From the NCBI RefSeq assembly GCF_016804325.1, contig NZ_CP043627.1:5973501-6037500 (forward strand): a stretch of 64,000 bases of DNA, read 5' to 3'. Position numbers and translations under genes: made by a program. This DNA comes from Methylobacterium aquaticum (GTDB lineage: Bacteria; Pseudomonadota; Alphaproteobacteria; Rhizobiales; Beijerinckiaceae). The notes under the pieces are model-generated. The model did not search any database. It had not been told where the DNA came from and saw only the letters and a list, made by a program, of their open reading frames with translations. This document shows positions 17,733 to 27,095 of this stretch, one piece after another. Position 1 is the first letter of the stretch. The number at the start of each line of letters is the position of its first letter.

Positions 17733-20700
17733 TCAGTGCGCCGCTGCCGTGAGGCGGGGCGCGGGGATCGTCGTGGCAAGGCGGTCGCGCAGGATCTCGA
17801 CCGGGTGCGGCAGCCGCACGCCGTCGACGATCTTGGCTTGCGAGCGGCACGAATAGCCGTCGGCGAGGAGGCGGCCGGTCCGGCCCTTGTCGGCCACGGG
17901 CTTCGCCCAGCTCAGTCCGTAGATGCGCTCGGAGGTCGCCCGGTTCTCGGCCTCGTGGCCGTAGGTGCCGGCCATGCCGCAGCAGCCCGAGGGCAGCACC
18001 GCGAGGGAGAGGCCGAAGGCTCGGTAGACCGTCGCCCAGGCCGTCACGGCGGCTCGCGCCGTCGCCTGCTCGGTGCAGTGCGCCAGCAGCCACCAGGGCT
18101 CCCCGTCGGGGTCGGTCGCGCGGGGATCGAGGCGTCCGGCGAGCCATTCCTGGACGAGCTGGACCTGCGGCAGGTCGCGGCCGGCCAAGACCTGGCGGTA
18201 CTCGGAGCGGTAGGTCAGGGTCATCGACGGGTCGAGGCCGACGAGGGGGATGCCGGCCGCGGCGATCCGGTCGAGGTCGGCGGCGTTCGCGGCGGCGACC
18301 CGCTCGAACGCCCCGAGGAAGCCGTGGACGTGCAACGGCTTGCCGTTGGGCCGGAAGGGCGCGAGCCAGGGCCGGATCCCCAAGCCGATCAAGAGGTCGA
18401 GGAGCGCCAGCAGCACGGGCGTGTCGTAGTGGCTGGTGAAGGCGTCCTGCACCACGACGACGCTCGCCAGCCGCTCGGCCGGCGAGAGCCGCGCCAGGAC
18501 CTCCGGATCGGCGAGGGCCACGCCGCGGCGCGCCGTCTCGCGCCGCAGATCAAGCCCGGACAGCATCGGCGCGTGGACGAGGCCGACCGCCCTCCCCGCC
18601 CCGAGCCGCATCGCCGCGTTGACGAGATGCGGGGCCTTCGCGAGCCAGGGCGTCAGCGGCTCCAGGGCCGCGACCGCATGGTGGCGCAGCGGCCGGAGGT
18701 AGCGGCCGTGATAGAGTTCGAGGAACTTCGCCCGGAAGGTCGGGACGTCGACCTTGATCGGGCATTGCCCGGTGCAGGACTTGCAGGCGAGGCATCCGGC
18801 CATCGCCTCGTGGACCTCGTGCGAGAAGTCGTCGTCGCGTCGGCGCAGGCTCGCGGCGAGGCGGGCCGGGAAGGTGCGCCAGCCGGGGCGGGTCCGCGCA
18901 GCACGGGCTTCCGCTAGCGGGTCGACTCCCTGCACCGCCAGCCGGCGCAGCCACTCGCGCATCAGCTGGGCGCGGCCCTTGGGCGAGTGCCGGCGCTCGC
19001 GCGTACCCTTCCAGGACGGGCACATCGCCTCGTCGGAATCGTAGGTGAAGCAGGCGCCGTTGCCGTTGCAGTGCAAGGCTTCGTCGTAACCCGCCCGCAC
19101 CTCGGCGGGAATCGCCCGGTCGTGGCTGCCTTTGGTCGGCACGCCGTCGATGGTAAGAAGGTTGCCGCCCTCCGGTGCCGCGATCTTGCCGGGGTTAAAC
19201 TGGTTCCCCGGGTCGAAGGCGGCCTTCACCGCCTGGAGCGCCGGGTAGAGCGGGCCGAACACAAGCGGCGAGAACTCGGAGCGCACGCCCTTGCCGTGTT
19301 CGCCCCAGAGCAGGCCGCCATAGGCTTGCGTCAGCGCGACGACCTCCTCAGTCACCGCGCGCACCAGGCTCTCCGCGCCCGGCGCCTTCATGTCGATCGC
19401 CGGGCGGACATGGAGCACGCCGGCATCGACGTGGCCGAACATGCCGTAATCGAGGCCGTGGCGGTCGAGGACAGCCCGGAACGCGGCGATGAAGTCGGCA
19501 AGGTTCTCGGGCGGGACCGCGGTGTCCTCCACGAAGGCGATCGGGCGCGCCTCGCCGGTCCGGTTGCCGAGAAGGCCAACCGCCTTCTTGCGCATGGTCC
19601 AGATCCGGCCGATCTCGGCCTCAGCCCGCGCGATCGTGTAGCCGCGCCGCCCCGCGACGGGTCCGGCCGCGTCGAGCAGGGCGGTCAGGCGGGCAAGCTG
19701 CGCTGCGACCACGGCCTCGCCGTCGCCGACGAACTCGACGAGGTTGACGCCGCGGGCCCGCTCGCCCGCATCGGTGGGGAAGAAGGCGGCGACGCCGTCC
19801 CAGACCGGATCGCCCTGGGCGAGCGCCAGCACCGTCGAATCGACGGTCTCGATCGAGGCCGGCGCGAGATCGCTGAGCGCCCGCGCATCGCGGAGCGCCG
19901 CGTCGAAACTGCCGTAGCGCATGACGACTAGGGCCGCGTGGCTCGGCAGCGGCAGGACGTTGAGCGTGGCTTCCGCCAGGAACCCGAGGGTGCCCTCCGA
20001 GCCGCACAGGACCGCGTTGAGGTCGAAAAACCCGTCTTCGCGCCGGATGTGGGCGAGGTCGTAGCCGGTGAGGCAGCGGTTGAGCGGCGGGAACTGCTCG
20101 GCAATGAGCGCGGCGTTCTCGCGCTGGATCCGGTCGATCTCCCGGTGGATGGCCCCGGCCCGGTCGCCCCGCGCCTGCACCACCGCGAGCCCGGCCGCGT
20201 CGAGGGGTTCGGAGTGCCAGACCGTGCCGTCGGAGAGGATCGTGGTGAGCGCCCGCACGTGGTCGCGGGTCTTGCCGTAGAGGCATGAGCCCTGGCCGCA
20301 GGCATCGGTCGAGATCATACCCCCGATCGTGGCGCGGTTCGAGGTCGAGAGCTCGGGGGCGAAGAACAGCCCGTGGGGTCTGAGCGCCGCGTTGAGCTGG
20401 TCCTTGACCACGCCGGCCTCGACCCGGACCGTGCGGCCTTGCGGATCGATCGCCAGGATCCGGTTCATGTGCCGCGAGAGGTCGACCACGAGCCCGTCGG
20501 TGAGGGACTGGCCGTTGGTGCCGGTGCCCCCACCCCGGGGCGCGATCCGCATCCCGGCGAACCGGTCCTCGGAGAGCAGTTTGGCGATCCGCACGAGGTC
20601 GTCGCGGTAGCGCGGGAAAGCCACCGCCTGCGGGGTGAGCTGGTAGATCGAGTTGTCGGTCGCCAGCACGGTGCGGTCGGCGCCCGACAGGGAGAGATCG

Positions 20701-20786
20701 CCGGCAAAGCTTCGCGCCCGCAATTCGGCGCAGAAGGCCGCGTGGAGCGGCGCCGTCTCGGGAAGGGAAGCGAGGCGCGGGATCAT
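17733..20786 (-). CDS. FAD-binding and Fe-S D-2-hydroxyacid dehydrogenase (YdiJ-like)
   Basis: This 1017-residue fusion enzyme has three regions. The N-terminal PCMH FAD domain carries RIAPRGGGTGTNGQS and ELSTSNRATIGGMIS, then the FAD-oxidase C domain holds FGHVDAGVLHVRP. A bacterial ferredoxin-type region follows with the 4Fe-4S motif CLACKSCTGQCP and the upstream CNGNGACF. The C-terminal CCG-type region has AHCTEQ and PSGCCGMAGTYG. E. coli YdiJ and similar proteins oxidise D-2-hydroxyglutarate or D-lactate and pass electrons to the membrane. ATG 20786 follows a G-rich ribosome site and lies 17 bp after the MFS gene stop. Confidence 0.92.
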   Translation of the reverse strand: MIPRLASLPETAPLHAAFCAELRARSFAGDLSLSGADRTVLATDNSIYQLTPQAVAFPRYRDDLVRIAKLLSEDRFAGMRIAPRGGGTGTNGQSLTDGLVVDLSRHMNRILAIDPQGRTVRVEAGVVKDQLNAALRPHGLFFAPELSTSNRATIGGMISTDACGQGSCLYGKTRDHVRALTTILSDGTVWHSEPLDAAGLAVVQARGDRAGAIHREIDRIQRENAALIAEQFPPLNRCLTGYDLAHIRREDGFFDLNAVLCGSEGTLGFLAEATLNVLPLPSHAALVVMRYGSFDAALRDARALSDLAPASIETVDSTVLALAQGDPVWDGVAAFFPTDAGERARGVNLVEFVGDGEAVVAAQLARLTALLDAAGPVAGRRGYTIARAEAEIGRIWTMRKKAVGLLGNRTGEARPIAFVEDTAVPPENLADFIAAFRAVLDRHGLDYGMFGHVDAGVLHVRPAIDMKAPGAESLVRAVTEEVVALTQAYGGLLWGEHGKGVRSEFSPLVFGPLYPALQAVKAAFDPGNQFNPGKIAAPEGGNLLTIDGVPTKGSHDRAIPAEVRAGYDEALHCNGNGACFTYDSDEAMCPSWKGTRERRHSPKGRAQLMREWLRRLAVQGVDPLAEARAARTRPGWRTFPARLAASLRRRDDDFSHEVHEAMAGCLACKSCTGQCPIKVDVPTFRAKFLELYHGRYLRPLRHHAVAALEPLTPWLAKAPHLVNAAMRLGAGRAVGLVHAPMLSGLDLRRETARRGVALADPEVLARLSPAERLASVVVVQDAFTSHYDTPVLLALLDLLIGLGIRPWLAPFRPNGKPLHVHGFLGAFERVAAANAADLDRIAAAGIPLVGLDPSMTLTYRSEYRQVLAGRDLPQVQLVQEWLAGRLDPRATDPDGEPWWLLAHCTEQATARAAVTAWATVYRAFGLSLAVLPSGCCGMAGTYGHEAENRATSERIYGLSWAKPVADKGRTGRLLADGYSCRSQAKIVDGVRLPHPVEILRDRLATTIPAPRLTAAAH

Positions 20787-20803
20787 GATGGCAGCCCCCC
20801 GGA

Positions 20804-22138
20804 TCAGGCCGCGACCGCGACGGGCCCGTCGGCCTGCCGGACCTTGCGGCCGAAGGCGAGCATCAGGACTGCACCGACCAGCAGGCAGGCGCCGACCGCG
20901 ACGAGGGGCGCGGTGAACCCGCCGGAGAGGTCGCGCACCAGGCCGATCATGTACGGCCCGGCAAAGCCGCCGAGATTGCCGATAGAGACGATCATGGCGA
21001 TCCCGCCGGCGGCCGCCCGCCCGGTGAGGAAGCTCGACGGCACCGCCCAGAAGGTGGCGACGAAGGAGTTGATGCCCATCACCGCCACGCAGAGCGCCGC
21101 TATGGTGAGGACCGGCGTCGGCGTGACGGCGCTCGCCACCAGGGCCGCCGCGCCCACGAAGAGCGAGATCGCCGGGTAGATCGTCCGGTCGCTGCCGCGA
21201 TCCGACATCCGGCCCCACACCACCATGGCGACCGCGCCGCAGACATAGGGGATCGCCGTCACCACCCCGACGAGGGAGGTGGCGAGACCGAGCTGCTTGA
21301 TGATCTGCGGCAGCCACAGGCCGATGCCGAGAGATCCGACGATGGCGCAGAAGTTGATGCAGGCCAGCATCAGGACGCGCCAGTTCCGGAGAGCCTGGGC
21401 CAGCGTCATCTTGTGCTTCTGCTCGATCGCCGCCTTCTCGGCCGCAAGCTTGGCGACGAGGGCGTTGCGCTCCGCCGGCGACAGCCAGGCCGCCTTCTCG
21501 GGCCGGTCGGTCAGGACGAACAGGCAGGCGATGCCCAGAGCCACCGCCGGCACCGCTTCGAGGATCAGGAGCCACTGCCAGCCCTTGAGGCCGAACCCTT
21601 CGAGCTGGATCAGCGCGCCGGAAATCGGCGAGCCGACGATGTTGGCGACCGGGATGCCGAGCAGGAACAGGGCGGTGGCGCGGGCCCGCACCGCGGAGGG
21701 GAACCATAGGCTCAAGTACAGGAAGACACCGGGCACGAACCCGGCCTCGCCCAGGCCCAGCAGGAAGCGCGCGATGCCGAACTGCACCGGGCCGGTGACG
21801 AAGGCCGTCGCCGCCGAGACCAGGCCCCAGGTGATCATGATCCGGGCGATCCAGATTCGCGCCCCGACACGCATCATGATCAGGTTGCTGGGGATCTCGG
21901 CGATGAAGTAGCCGAAGAAGAACAGGCCGGCCCCAACGCCGAAAGCGGTAGCCGTGAGGCCGATATCCTTGTTCATCGTCAGAGCGGCAAAGCCGACATT
22001 CACGCGATCGAGGTAGCTGATCACGTAACAGACGAACAGGAACGGCAGGATCCGCCACATCATCTTGCGATGCAGCGCTGCCTCGTCGACCGCACCCGGT
22101 GGTGAGAATGCCGGCTGCGCCGGTCCTGCCCGTGTCAT
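20804..22138 (-). CDS. MFS transporter, ACS family (second carrier)
   Basis: This 444-residue, 12-helix carrier begins MTRAGPAQPAFSPPG. ATG 22138 is preferred over 22207 because GGGAG precedes it. Signature DRVNVGFAALTMNKDIG occurs in helix 1, and ARIWIARIMITWG in the helix 2-3 region. It is the first gene of the minus-strand cluster, divergent to the IclR gene, and probably imports the growth substrate that induces the operon. Confidence 0.92.
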   Translation of the reverse strand: MTRAGPAQPAFSPPGAVDEAALHRKMMWRILPFLFVCYVISYLDRVNVGFAALTMNKDIGLTATAFGVGAGLFFFGYFIAEIPSNLIMMRVGARIWIARIMITWGLVSAATAFVTGPVQFGIARFLLGLGEAGFVPGVFLYLSLWFPSAVRARATALFLLGIPVANIVGSPISGALIQLEGFGLKGWQWLLILEAVPAVALGIACLFVLTDRPEKAAWLSPAERNALVAKLAAEKAAIEQKHKMTLAQALRNWRVLMLACINFCAIVGSLGIGLWLPQIIKQLGLATSLVGVVTAIPYVCGAVAMVVWGRMSDRGSDRTIYPAISLFVGAAALVASAVTPTPVLTIAALCVAVMGINSFVATFWAVPSSFLTGRAAAGGIAMIVSIGNLGGFAGPYMIGLVRDLSGGFTAPLVAVGACLLVGAVLMLAFGRKVRQADGPVAVAA

Positions 22139-22313
22139 GACGTTTGCTCCCTGCCGTTTTTGCAACGGCGTTTCATTTTGAGTAGCGGTGTCGCCTGGAC
22201 GGGTCAAGCGCGTCGAATCCTGCGCGAACGTCGCAGGGGGGGAGCGCCCGGTCGGGTGGTTTGGCGGCGGCGCGCGGCGCCGCTAAGGGGAGCGACCGCG
22301 AAGCCCGAAACCC

Positions 22314-23030
22314 GTGAGCGTGAGACGAATGCCGAAAGAGGCCCGACCGAGACCCAAGCTCGAAGGCGTCGCCTCGGCCGAGCGGGTGCTGACCGTCCTG
22401 ACCGCGTTTCAGCGCGGCGACGACGCGCTCGAACTGACGGAGCTCGCCCGGCGCACGGACTTGGTGAAGAGCACCATCATGCGGCTGTGCATCTCGCTCG
22501 AGAAGTTCGGCCTCATCGAGCGGCTGGACGACGGGCGCTACCGCCTCGGCGTCGAGGCGGCGCGGATCGGCTCGGTCTACCAGCAATCCTTCGCGCTGGA
22601 GGAGCGGGTGGTCCCGGTGCTGGAGCGCCTGGCCGCCGAGTCGATGGAGACGGCCTCGTTCTACATTCGCCGCGGCAATCAGAGACTATGCTTGTTCCGG
22701 GCCGACTCGCCCTATCCTCTGCGCATGAACGTCCGGCCGGGCGACATGCGGCCGATGGACCAATCGGCCATCGCCCAGGTGCTGGCGACCTTCGGCGATC
22801 GGGTGGACCCGGCGGCGGCGCCCGAGCTGCCGCTCTACACCTCGGGGATCACCGATCCCCACGTCGCCTCCCTGGCGATGCCGATCTTCGGTGCCGGGCG
22901 CCGGTTGATCGGAGCCCTCGCGCTGTCCGGCCCGTCCTCGCGCCTCAGCACCGAGCGGGCCGGTCTCCTGGCGCCGGGGCTCCGGGCCGCCGCCGAGCGC
23001 CTGTCGACTGAACTGGGGGCGCAGATGTGA
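22314..23030 (+). CDS. IclR-family transcriptional regulator
   Basis: This 238-residue protein has an N-terminal winged HTH (LELTELARRTDLVKSTIMRL) and a C-terminal effector domain with the conserved GALALSGPSSRL. GTG 22314 or ATG 22329 may be the start. It is divergent from the eight-gene catabolic cluster over about 175 bp, the usual position for its local controller. IclR proteins often act on aromatic or glyoxylate-type pathways. Confidence 0.9.
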   Translation: MSVRRMPKEARPRPKLEGVASAERVLTVLTAFQRGDDALELTELARRTDLVKSTIMRLCISLEKFGLIERLDDGRYRLGVEAARIGSVYQQSFALEERVVPVLERLAAESMETASFYIRRGNQRLCLFRADSPYPLRMNVRPGDMRPMDQSAIAQVLATFGDRVDPAAAPELPLYTSGITDPHVASLAMPIFGAGRRLIGALALSGPSSRLSTERAGLLAPGLRAAAERLSTELGAQM

Positions 23031-23335
23031 AGCGAGGCAAGGCCGATCGTCAACGTCGCCGCCGCGAAGGTCCGGATCGTGCGGCCTTCCGGACGTGGGC
23101 GCCAAGGAAGCCGAGAAGCCGCTTCGGGTCAGGAGTTCGTCTGCCGCCTGGCGGCATGAACCGACCTGAGGCCTTCTGGCGCGGAACCGCCGCTCCTGAC
23201 TCTGAGCGGTCCCGCAGCATCGAGCGCTACTCGCTTCAGCACTGCCGTTCATGGGCGATGCCAACCTAGAGAAATCCCGACCGTCTACGACCACGCCTGT
23301 TCACTGGACGGAAGATCAGATCATGCGTCGCGGGT
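23031..23335. other. Intergenic, no gene seen
   Basis: These 305 bp separate the IclR gene stop and the convergent LysR stop. Short open frames on both strands lack ribosome sites and family motifs. No clear terminator was found. Confidence 0.5.
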
Positions 23336-24226
23336 TCAGCGCCGGTCGGGTTCATGAAGCCAGGCCAGCAAGGCATCGATAAAAACCCGCACTTTCGCCG
23401 AGAGGCTGTGACGACTGGGGTAGATCGCGTGAATGTCGATCAGATCGCCTCCGTGCCCAGGCCAGAGGCGAACGAGCCTGCCATCCGCGACCGGGGCGGC
23501 GGCGATAAAGTCGGGCAGGCGGGCGATGCCACCGCCGCCCACGACCACCGGCAACAGCGCCGCGGAGTCCGAGACGACCACCCCGGGCAGGAATTCCGCG
23601 CGCCCCACGGCGTCTCCGAACGGACCGGGCCCCCAGGTGGTTGCGCGGTCGGAATAGGCGATCAGCGTATGATCTCCGAGGTCAGCGACACTGGCGGGCG
23701 TGCCCCTGGCGGTCAGGTAGGCGGGGCTGGCGCAGGTCCAAGTTTCCGAGCTCATGAGGCGACGCGCGATCAGGTCGCTATCGGTCAGTGCTCCGACCCG
23801 GATCACGAGGTCGACGGGCTCCACGGGCATATCGATGAAGTGGTTCTCGACGTCGAGCACGACCCGCACCTTCGGGTTGGCGGCGAGAAACGCGGGCAGC
23901 ATGGGTGACACCAGCGCCACTGCGACGGTGAACGGCAGGCTGACCCGCAAGGTGCCCCGGGCCACGCCTGCGAGGCCGTCGAGGGCGGCCGCAGCCTCGT
24001 CCACGTCGACGGCGATGCGCAACGCGTGCGGGTACAGCGCCACACCCGCATCGGTGAGGCGCAGGTGCCGGGTCGAGCGATCGACCAGCGCGGCTCCGAC
24101 ATCGCGCTCCAGCCGGGCGAGCGAGCGGCTGATGCTGGATTTCGGCACGGACAACGCGCGCGCCGCAGCCGACACGCTTAGCAGGTCGGCGATACGGGCG
24201 AAAGCGCGCAGGTCATCCAGCTGCAT
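23336..24226 (-). CDS. LysR-family transcriptional regulator
   Basis: This 296-residue protein has a typical N-terminal HTH (MQLDDLRAFARIADLLSVSA, PKSSISRSLARLE) and substrate-binding domain. It is of the subgroup that acts locally on oxidative or detoxification genes. It is divergent to the epoxide hydrolase gene, separated by about 160 bp, and is probably its regulator. Confidence 0.92.
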   Translation of the reverse strand: MQLDDLRAFARIADLLSVSAAARALSVPKSSISRSLARLERDVGAALVDRSTRHLRLTDAGVALYPHALRIAVDVDEAAAALDGLAGVARGTLRVSLPFTVAVALVSPMLPAFLAANPKVRVVLDVENHFIDMPVEPVDLVIRVGALTDSDLIARRLMSSETWTCASPAYLTARGTPASVADLGDHTLIAYSDRATTWGPGPFGDAVGRAEFLPGVVVSDSAALLPVVVGGGGIARLPDFIAAAPVADGRLVRLWPGHGGDLIDIHAIYPSRHSLSAKVRVFIDALLAWLHEPDRR

Positions 24227-24387
24227 CGTCGTTCCAGTTCGGCAACAGCCTGTCGCGGTGCGCCCATCTGACGACGGGGGTGAGGGCCAGCCATAACACC
24301 CCGATCATCCGCAGGGGATAGGTCATGAACGAGGACGCGGGGGCGCCGTCCTCACCCCCGGCTCTGCGGGTTGACGAGGATTGTGCC

Positions 24388-25542
24388 ATGACCGATGCCA
24401 TCACGCCGTTCCCGATCCGAATTGAGGATGAGACCCTCGCGGACCTTGCCCAACGTCTCGCCCGAGTCCGCTGGCCCGATACGGGTACCGTCACGGATGG
24501 GAGCCAGGGTCCGCCACTCGGCGCTGTGCGTACGCTCGTCGACCGTTGGCGCAGCGGCTACGACTGGCGCGCCGCTGAGGCGCTGCTTAACGGCTGGGGC
24601 AGCAGCCGCACCACCGTCGACGGACTTGGCATCCACTTCCTTCACGTGCGCTCGCCAGAACCCGACGCGGTGCCGCTGCTCCTGGCGCACGGCTGGCCGG
24701 GGTCGGTCCTAGAATTCCGAGACGTCATTGGGCCCCTGTCGGATCCCGCAGCCCACGGCGGTGACCCGCGACACGCTTTCCACCTCGTGATCCCGTCGAT
24801 GCCGGGCTTCGGCTTCTCCGACCAGCCGAACGCTCCGGGCTGGGGCGTCGTGCGCGTCGCACGGGCCTGGGGCGAACTGATGCAACGGCTCGGCTACGGG
24901 GAAGGCTGGATGGCGCAGGGCGGCGATTGGGGGGCGGCCGTCGTGACGGCTCTCGCGCACATGCGCGCCCCGGGACTCGCAGGCATCCACCTGAACATGG
25001 TCATGTTCCGTCCCGCCGACGAGGAAATCGCGGAGGCGACGGCGGAAGAGCGGGCGATGCTCGCCGATGCAGGGCGCTACTGGAGCGAGCATTCCGGATA
25101 CATGCAGCTGCAGAATACGCGGCCGCAGTCGGTCGCTTTCGCGCTGGCGGACTCGCCGGTAGGCCTCGCTGCCTGGATCTATGCGCTATTTCGCGACGTG
25201 ACCGACAGCGATGGTGAGCCGGAGCGAGTGATCCCGCTCGACCACATGATCGATGACATCATGCTCTATTGGCTTCCCAATGCCGGTGCGAGTGCTGCCA
25301 GGTTCTATTGGGAGAACGCCCAGGACCGAGCGGAAGGGATGTCTAACGCGCCGATCCCGATACCGGCCGGCATCAGCATGTTTCCCGGCGAAGCAGTGCG
25401 CCTGTCACGACGTTGGGCCGAGCGGCGATTTGCGGACCTGCGCTTTTTCAACGAGCCGACCAAGGGTGGCCACTTCGCCGCGATGGAAAACCCGGCCGCG
25501 TTCGTCGACGACATAAGGGAAACCTTCGGCCTCATCCGGTAA
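24388..25542 (+). CDS. Epoxide hydrolase (EHN-domain, alpha/beta fold)
   Basis: This protein of about 384 residues starts at ATG 24388 (MTDAITPFPIRIEDETLADL), which matches the start of the epoxide hydrolase N-terminal domain; an in-frame ATG at 24325 would add 21 unlike residues. The catalytic fold shows the oxyanion motif HGWPGS, SMPGFGFSD, the nucleophile Asp in QGGDWGAA, and the late His in KGGHFAAMENP. It hydrolyses epoxides to diols in the cytosol. The substrate is unknown. Confidence 0.92.
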   Translation: MTDAITPFPIRIEDETLADLAQRLARVRWPDTGTVTDGSQGPPLGAVRTLVDRWRSGYDWRAAEALLNGWGSSRTTVDGLGIHFLHVRSPEPDAVPLLLAHGWPGSVLEFRDVIGPLSDPAAHGGDPRHAFHLVIPSMPGFGFSDQPNAPGWGVVRVARAWGELMQRLGYGEGWMAQGGDWGAAVVTALAHMRAPGLAGIHLNMVMFRPADEEIAEATAEERAMLADAGRYWSEHSGYMQLQNTRPQSVAFALADSPVGLAAWIYALFRDVTDSDGEPERVIPLDHMIDDIMLYWLPNAGASAARFYWENAQDRAEGMSNAPIPIPAGISMFPGEAVRLSRRWAERRFADLRFFNEPTKGGHFAAMENPAAFVDDIRETFGLIR

Positions 25543-25715
25543 GCGCGTCTCCCCAAGCAGGCGGATCCGGCGCCGTCGATTGAGGGTCCGCTTCCCACCC
25601 CATGCAGTTGCTGGGTGGTGGCGGATCGCACGTTCGCGTGGGATCAGCAGTTCGCATGCCGCCTCGTCGGCTGTGCGCCAATTTTGAAGCCTGAAAGCAA
25701 ACCTCCTTCCTGAAA

Positions 25716-25740
25716 CGCCGCGGTCAAGTCGACCGCGGCG
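25716..25740 (-). terminator. Hairpin terminator after the recombinase gene
   Basis: Perfect 10-bp arms CGCCGCGGTC and GACCGCGGCG with a 5-nt loop lie just past the recombinase stop at 25747. Read on the minus strand the stem is followed by a short TTT run. Confidence 0.7.
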
Positions 25741-25746
25741 TCCAAC

Positions 25747-26376
25747 TCATATCTCGGTCTGCTCAGACAGGATCAGCGCGTCATCGACTTCGATGCCGAG
25801 GTAGCGCACCGTGCTCTCCAGCTTGGTATGGCCAAGCAGCAGTTGGCAGGCACGGATGTTGCCAGTACGTTTGTAGACCAGTGCGACCTTCGTTCGCCGT
25901 AGGCTGTGCGTGCCGTAGGCTGCGGGGTCCAGGCCGATCAAAGCGACCCAGTGGTCAACAAGCCGACCGTAGTGTCGCGTAGTGAGGTGCTGACCACGCC
26001 GAGAGCGGCTCGGGAACAGCCAGTCGCCCGCTCGTAGGCTGCGCGAAGCCAGCCAATCCGCAAGAGCCTCGCGGGTTGGCTCGGTGATCTCGAATGGCAC
26101 CGGCCTTCCGGTCTTCTGCTGGCACACAGTCGCGCGGAGGCGGACTGCATCGCCGAGGTGAACGTCGCTTACGCGTAGGCGGACAAGATCGCACCCACGC
26201 AGCTTGCTATCGACGGCAAGGTTGAAGAGGGCGAGGTCTCGCGTACGGTTGGCGAGCTGTAGGCGTGTTCGCAAGGCCCAGATGTGCTTGGGCTTCAGGG
26301 GTGGTTTCGGTCCGACAATACGGCCACGGTTCCAAGGAACACGCGTGGTAGACGGAATGGTTGAGGTTTCCTGCAT
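25747..26376 (-). CDS. Short tyrosine recombinase/integrase (intact copy)
   Basis: This 209-residue protein starts at ATG 26376, with AGGAG 7 nt upstream. Catalytic residues are present: R in SKLRGCDLVRLR, HxxR in THSLRRTK, H in LLLGHTKLEST and the nucleophile Tyr in VRYLGIE. It lacks most of a core-binding domain, so it belongs to the short phage-integrase-like group often repeated in these genomes. It could recombine the repeats that flank the catabolic region. Copy 1 at 10568-10974 is truncated. Confidence 0.9.
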   Translation of the reverse strand: MQETSTIPSTTRVPWNRGRIVGPKPPLKPKHIWALRTRLQLANRTRDLALFNLAVDSKLRGCDLVRLRVSDVHLGDAVRLRATVCQQKTGRPVPFEITEPTREALADWLASRSLRAGDWLFPSRSRRGQHLTTRHYGRLVDHWVALIGLDPAAYGTHSLRRTKVALVYKRTGNIRACQLLLGHTKLESTVRYLGIEVDDALILSEQTEI

Positions 26377-26722
26377 GACGAGCTCCTGGATTGAGGAGCA
26401 AGTCAGGAGACATCTGCCGATGCCGCTGAGCCTAATGCTGATGGCGGTTTGGTTCTGCAAATGCCGAGAAGAGAGTCGCGGAAGCTGGTCCAGCACCTCA
26501 GACCCGATAGTGCATCGATGAAGGCGGGTGCACTCTTGCCGCCTTTGACCGACTGCCCAGGTCCCCTCCCCTTCCGCTCCGCGGGTACGCCCGCAACCAT
26601 GTGCAGGTACGTGACCACGCGTCAGTGGACCAGAACTATGCCTCCAACGGACATGCAGACGGTTGCCAACTGAAATCTTGACAGTGACCTCAGCCGGCAT
26701 GCCGCCTGTTCAGTATGCGCCA
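25970..26722 (-). repeat. Direct repeat copy 2 (recombinase gene plus upstream region)
   Basis: This is nearly identical to 10568-11318 and in the same orientation, with scattered substitutions. The outer end is CTGTTCAGTATGCGCCA at about 26706-26722; the inner end of similarity reflects only where the IS3 element cut copy 1. Between the copies lie about 14.6 kb containing the catabolic cluster and the epoxide hydrolase. Confidence 0.88.
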
Positions 26723-27095
26723 TCAGGCGACGTCGGGTTGGTCGGTGCTGAGCCGCTGCTCTCAAACCCATGCGGACTTTGGAGCAGGCCGGCCCAGCAA
26801 TTAACTCGGTAAGAGGATAATCTAAAAGCGGCGGCCATAATTTCACCGTATATGGCCAACCGAGTCTACCATTCCGGTTAGGTATCCCAGATGACAAGTA
26901 TCTATAAAATTGCTATTACTAAATATTTATTATTACTTGCGAAATAAATATAAATTACACTCAAATACCGCCAATAAGTATATTAGACTGAAATGAGTCA
27001 TTTTTATAGGATATTGATGTATTAAATAAAATATATATGCAATCAAATAAGAAATAATACCATTTGAAATACGTAAATCATATTATTCAATACGC
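26723..27095. other. AT-rich intergenic spacer
   Basis: From about 26830 to 27110 composition falls abruptly to mostly A and T, in contrast to the GC-rich genes on both sides. No open frame with a ribosome site is present. It lies downstream of the convergent DipZ stop and just outside the repeat edge. It may be a remnant of foreign DNA or a bent-DNA region. Confidence 0.7.

Noticed and set aside
20787..22058. Extension of the YdiJ-like frame by 424 residues at its N-terminus
   Set aside because: The extension overlaps the MFS gene out of frame; the family start is at 20786.
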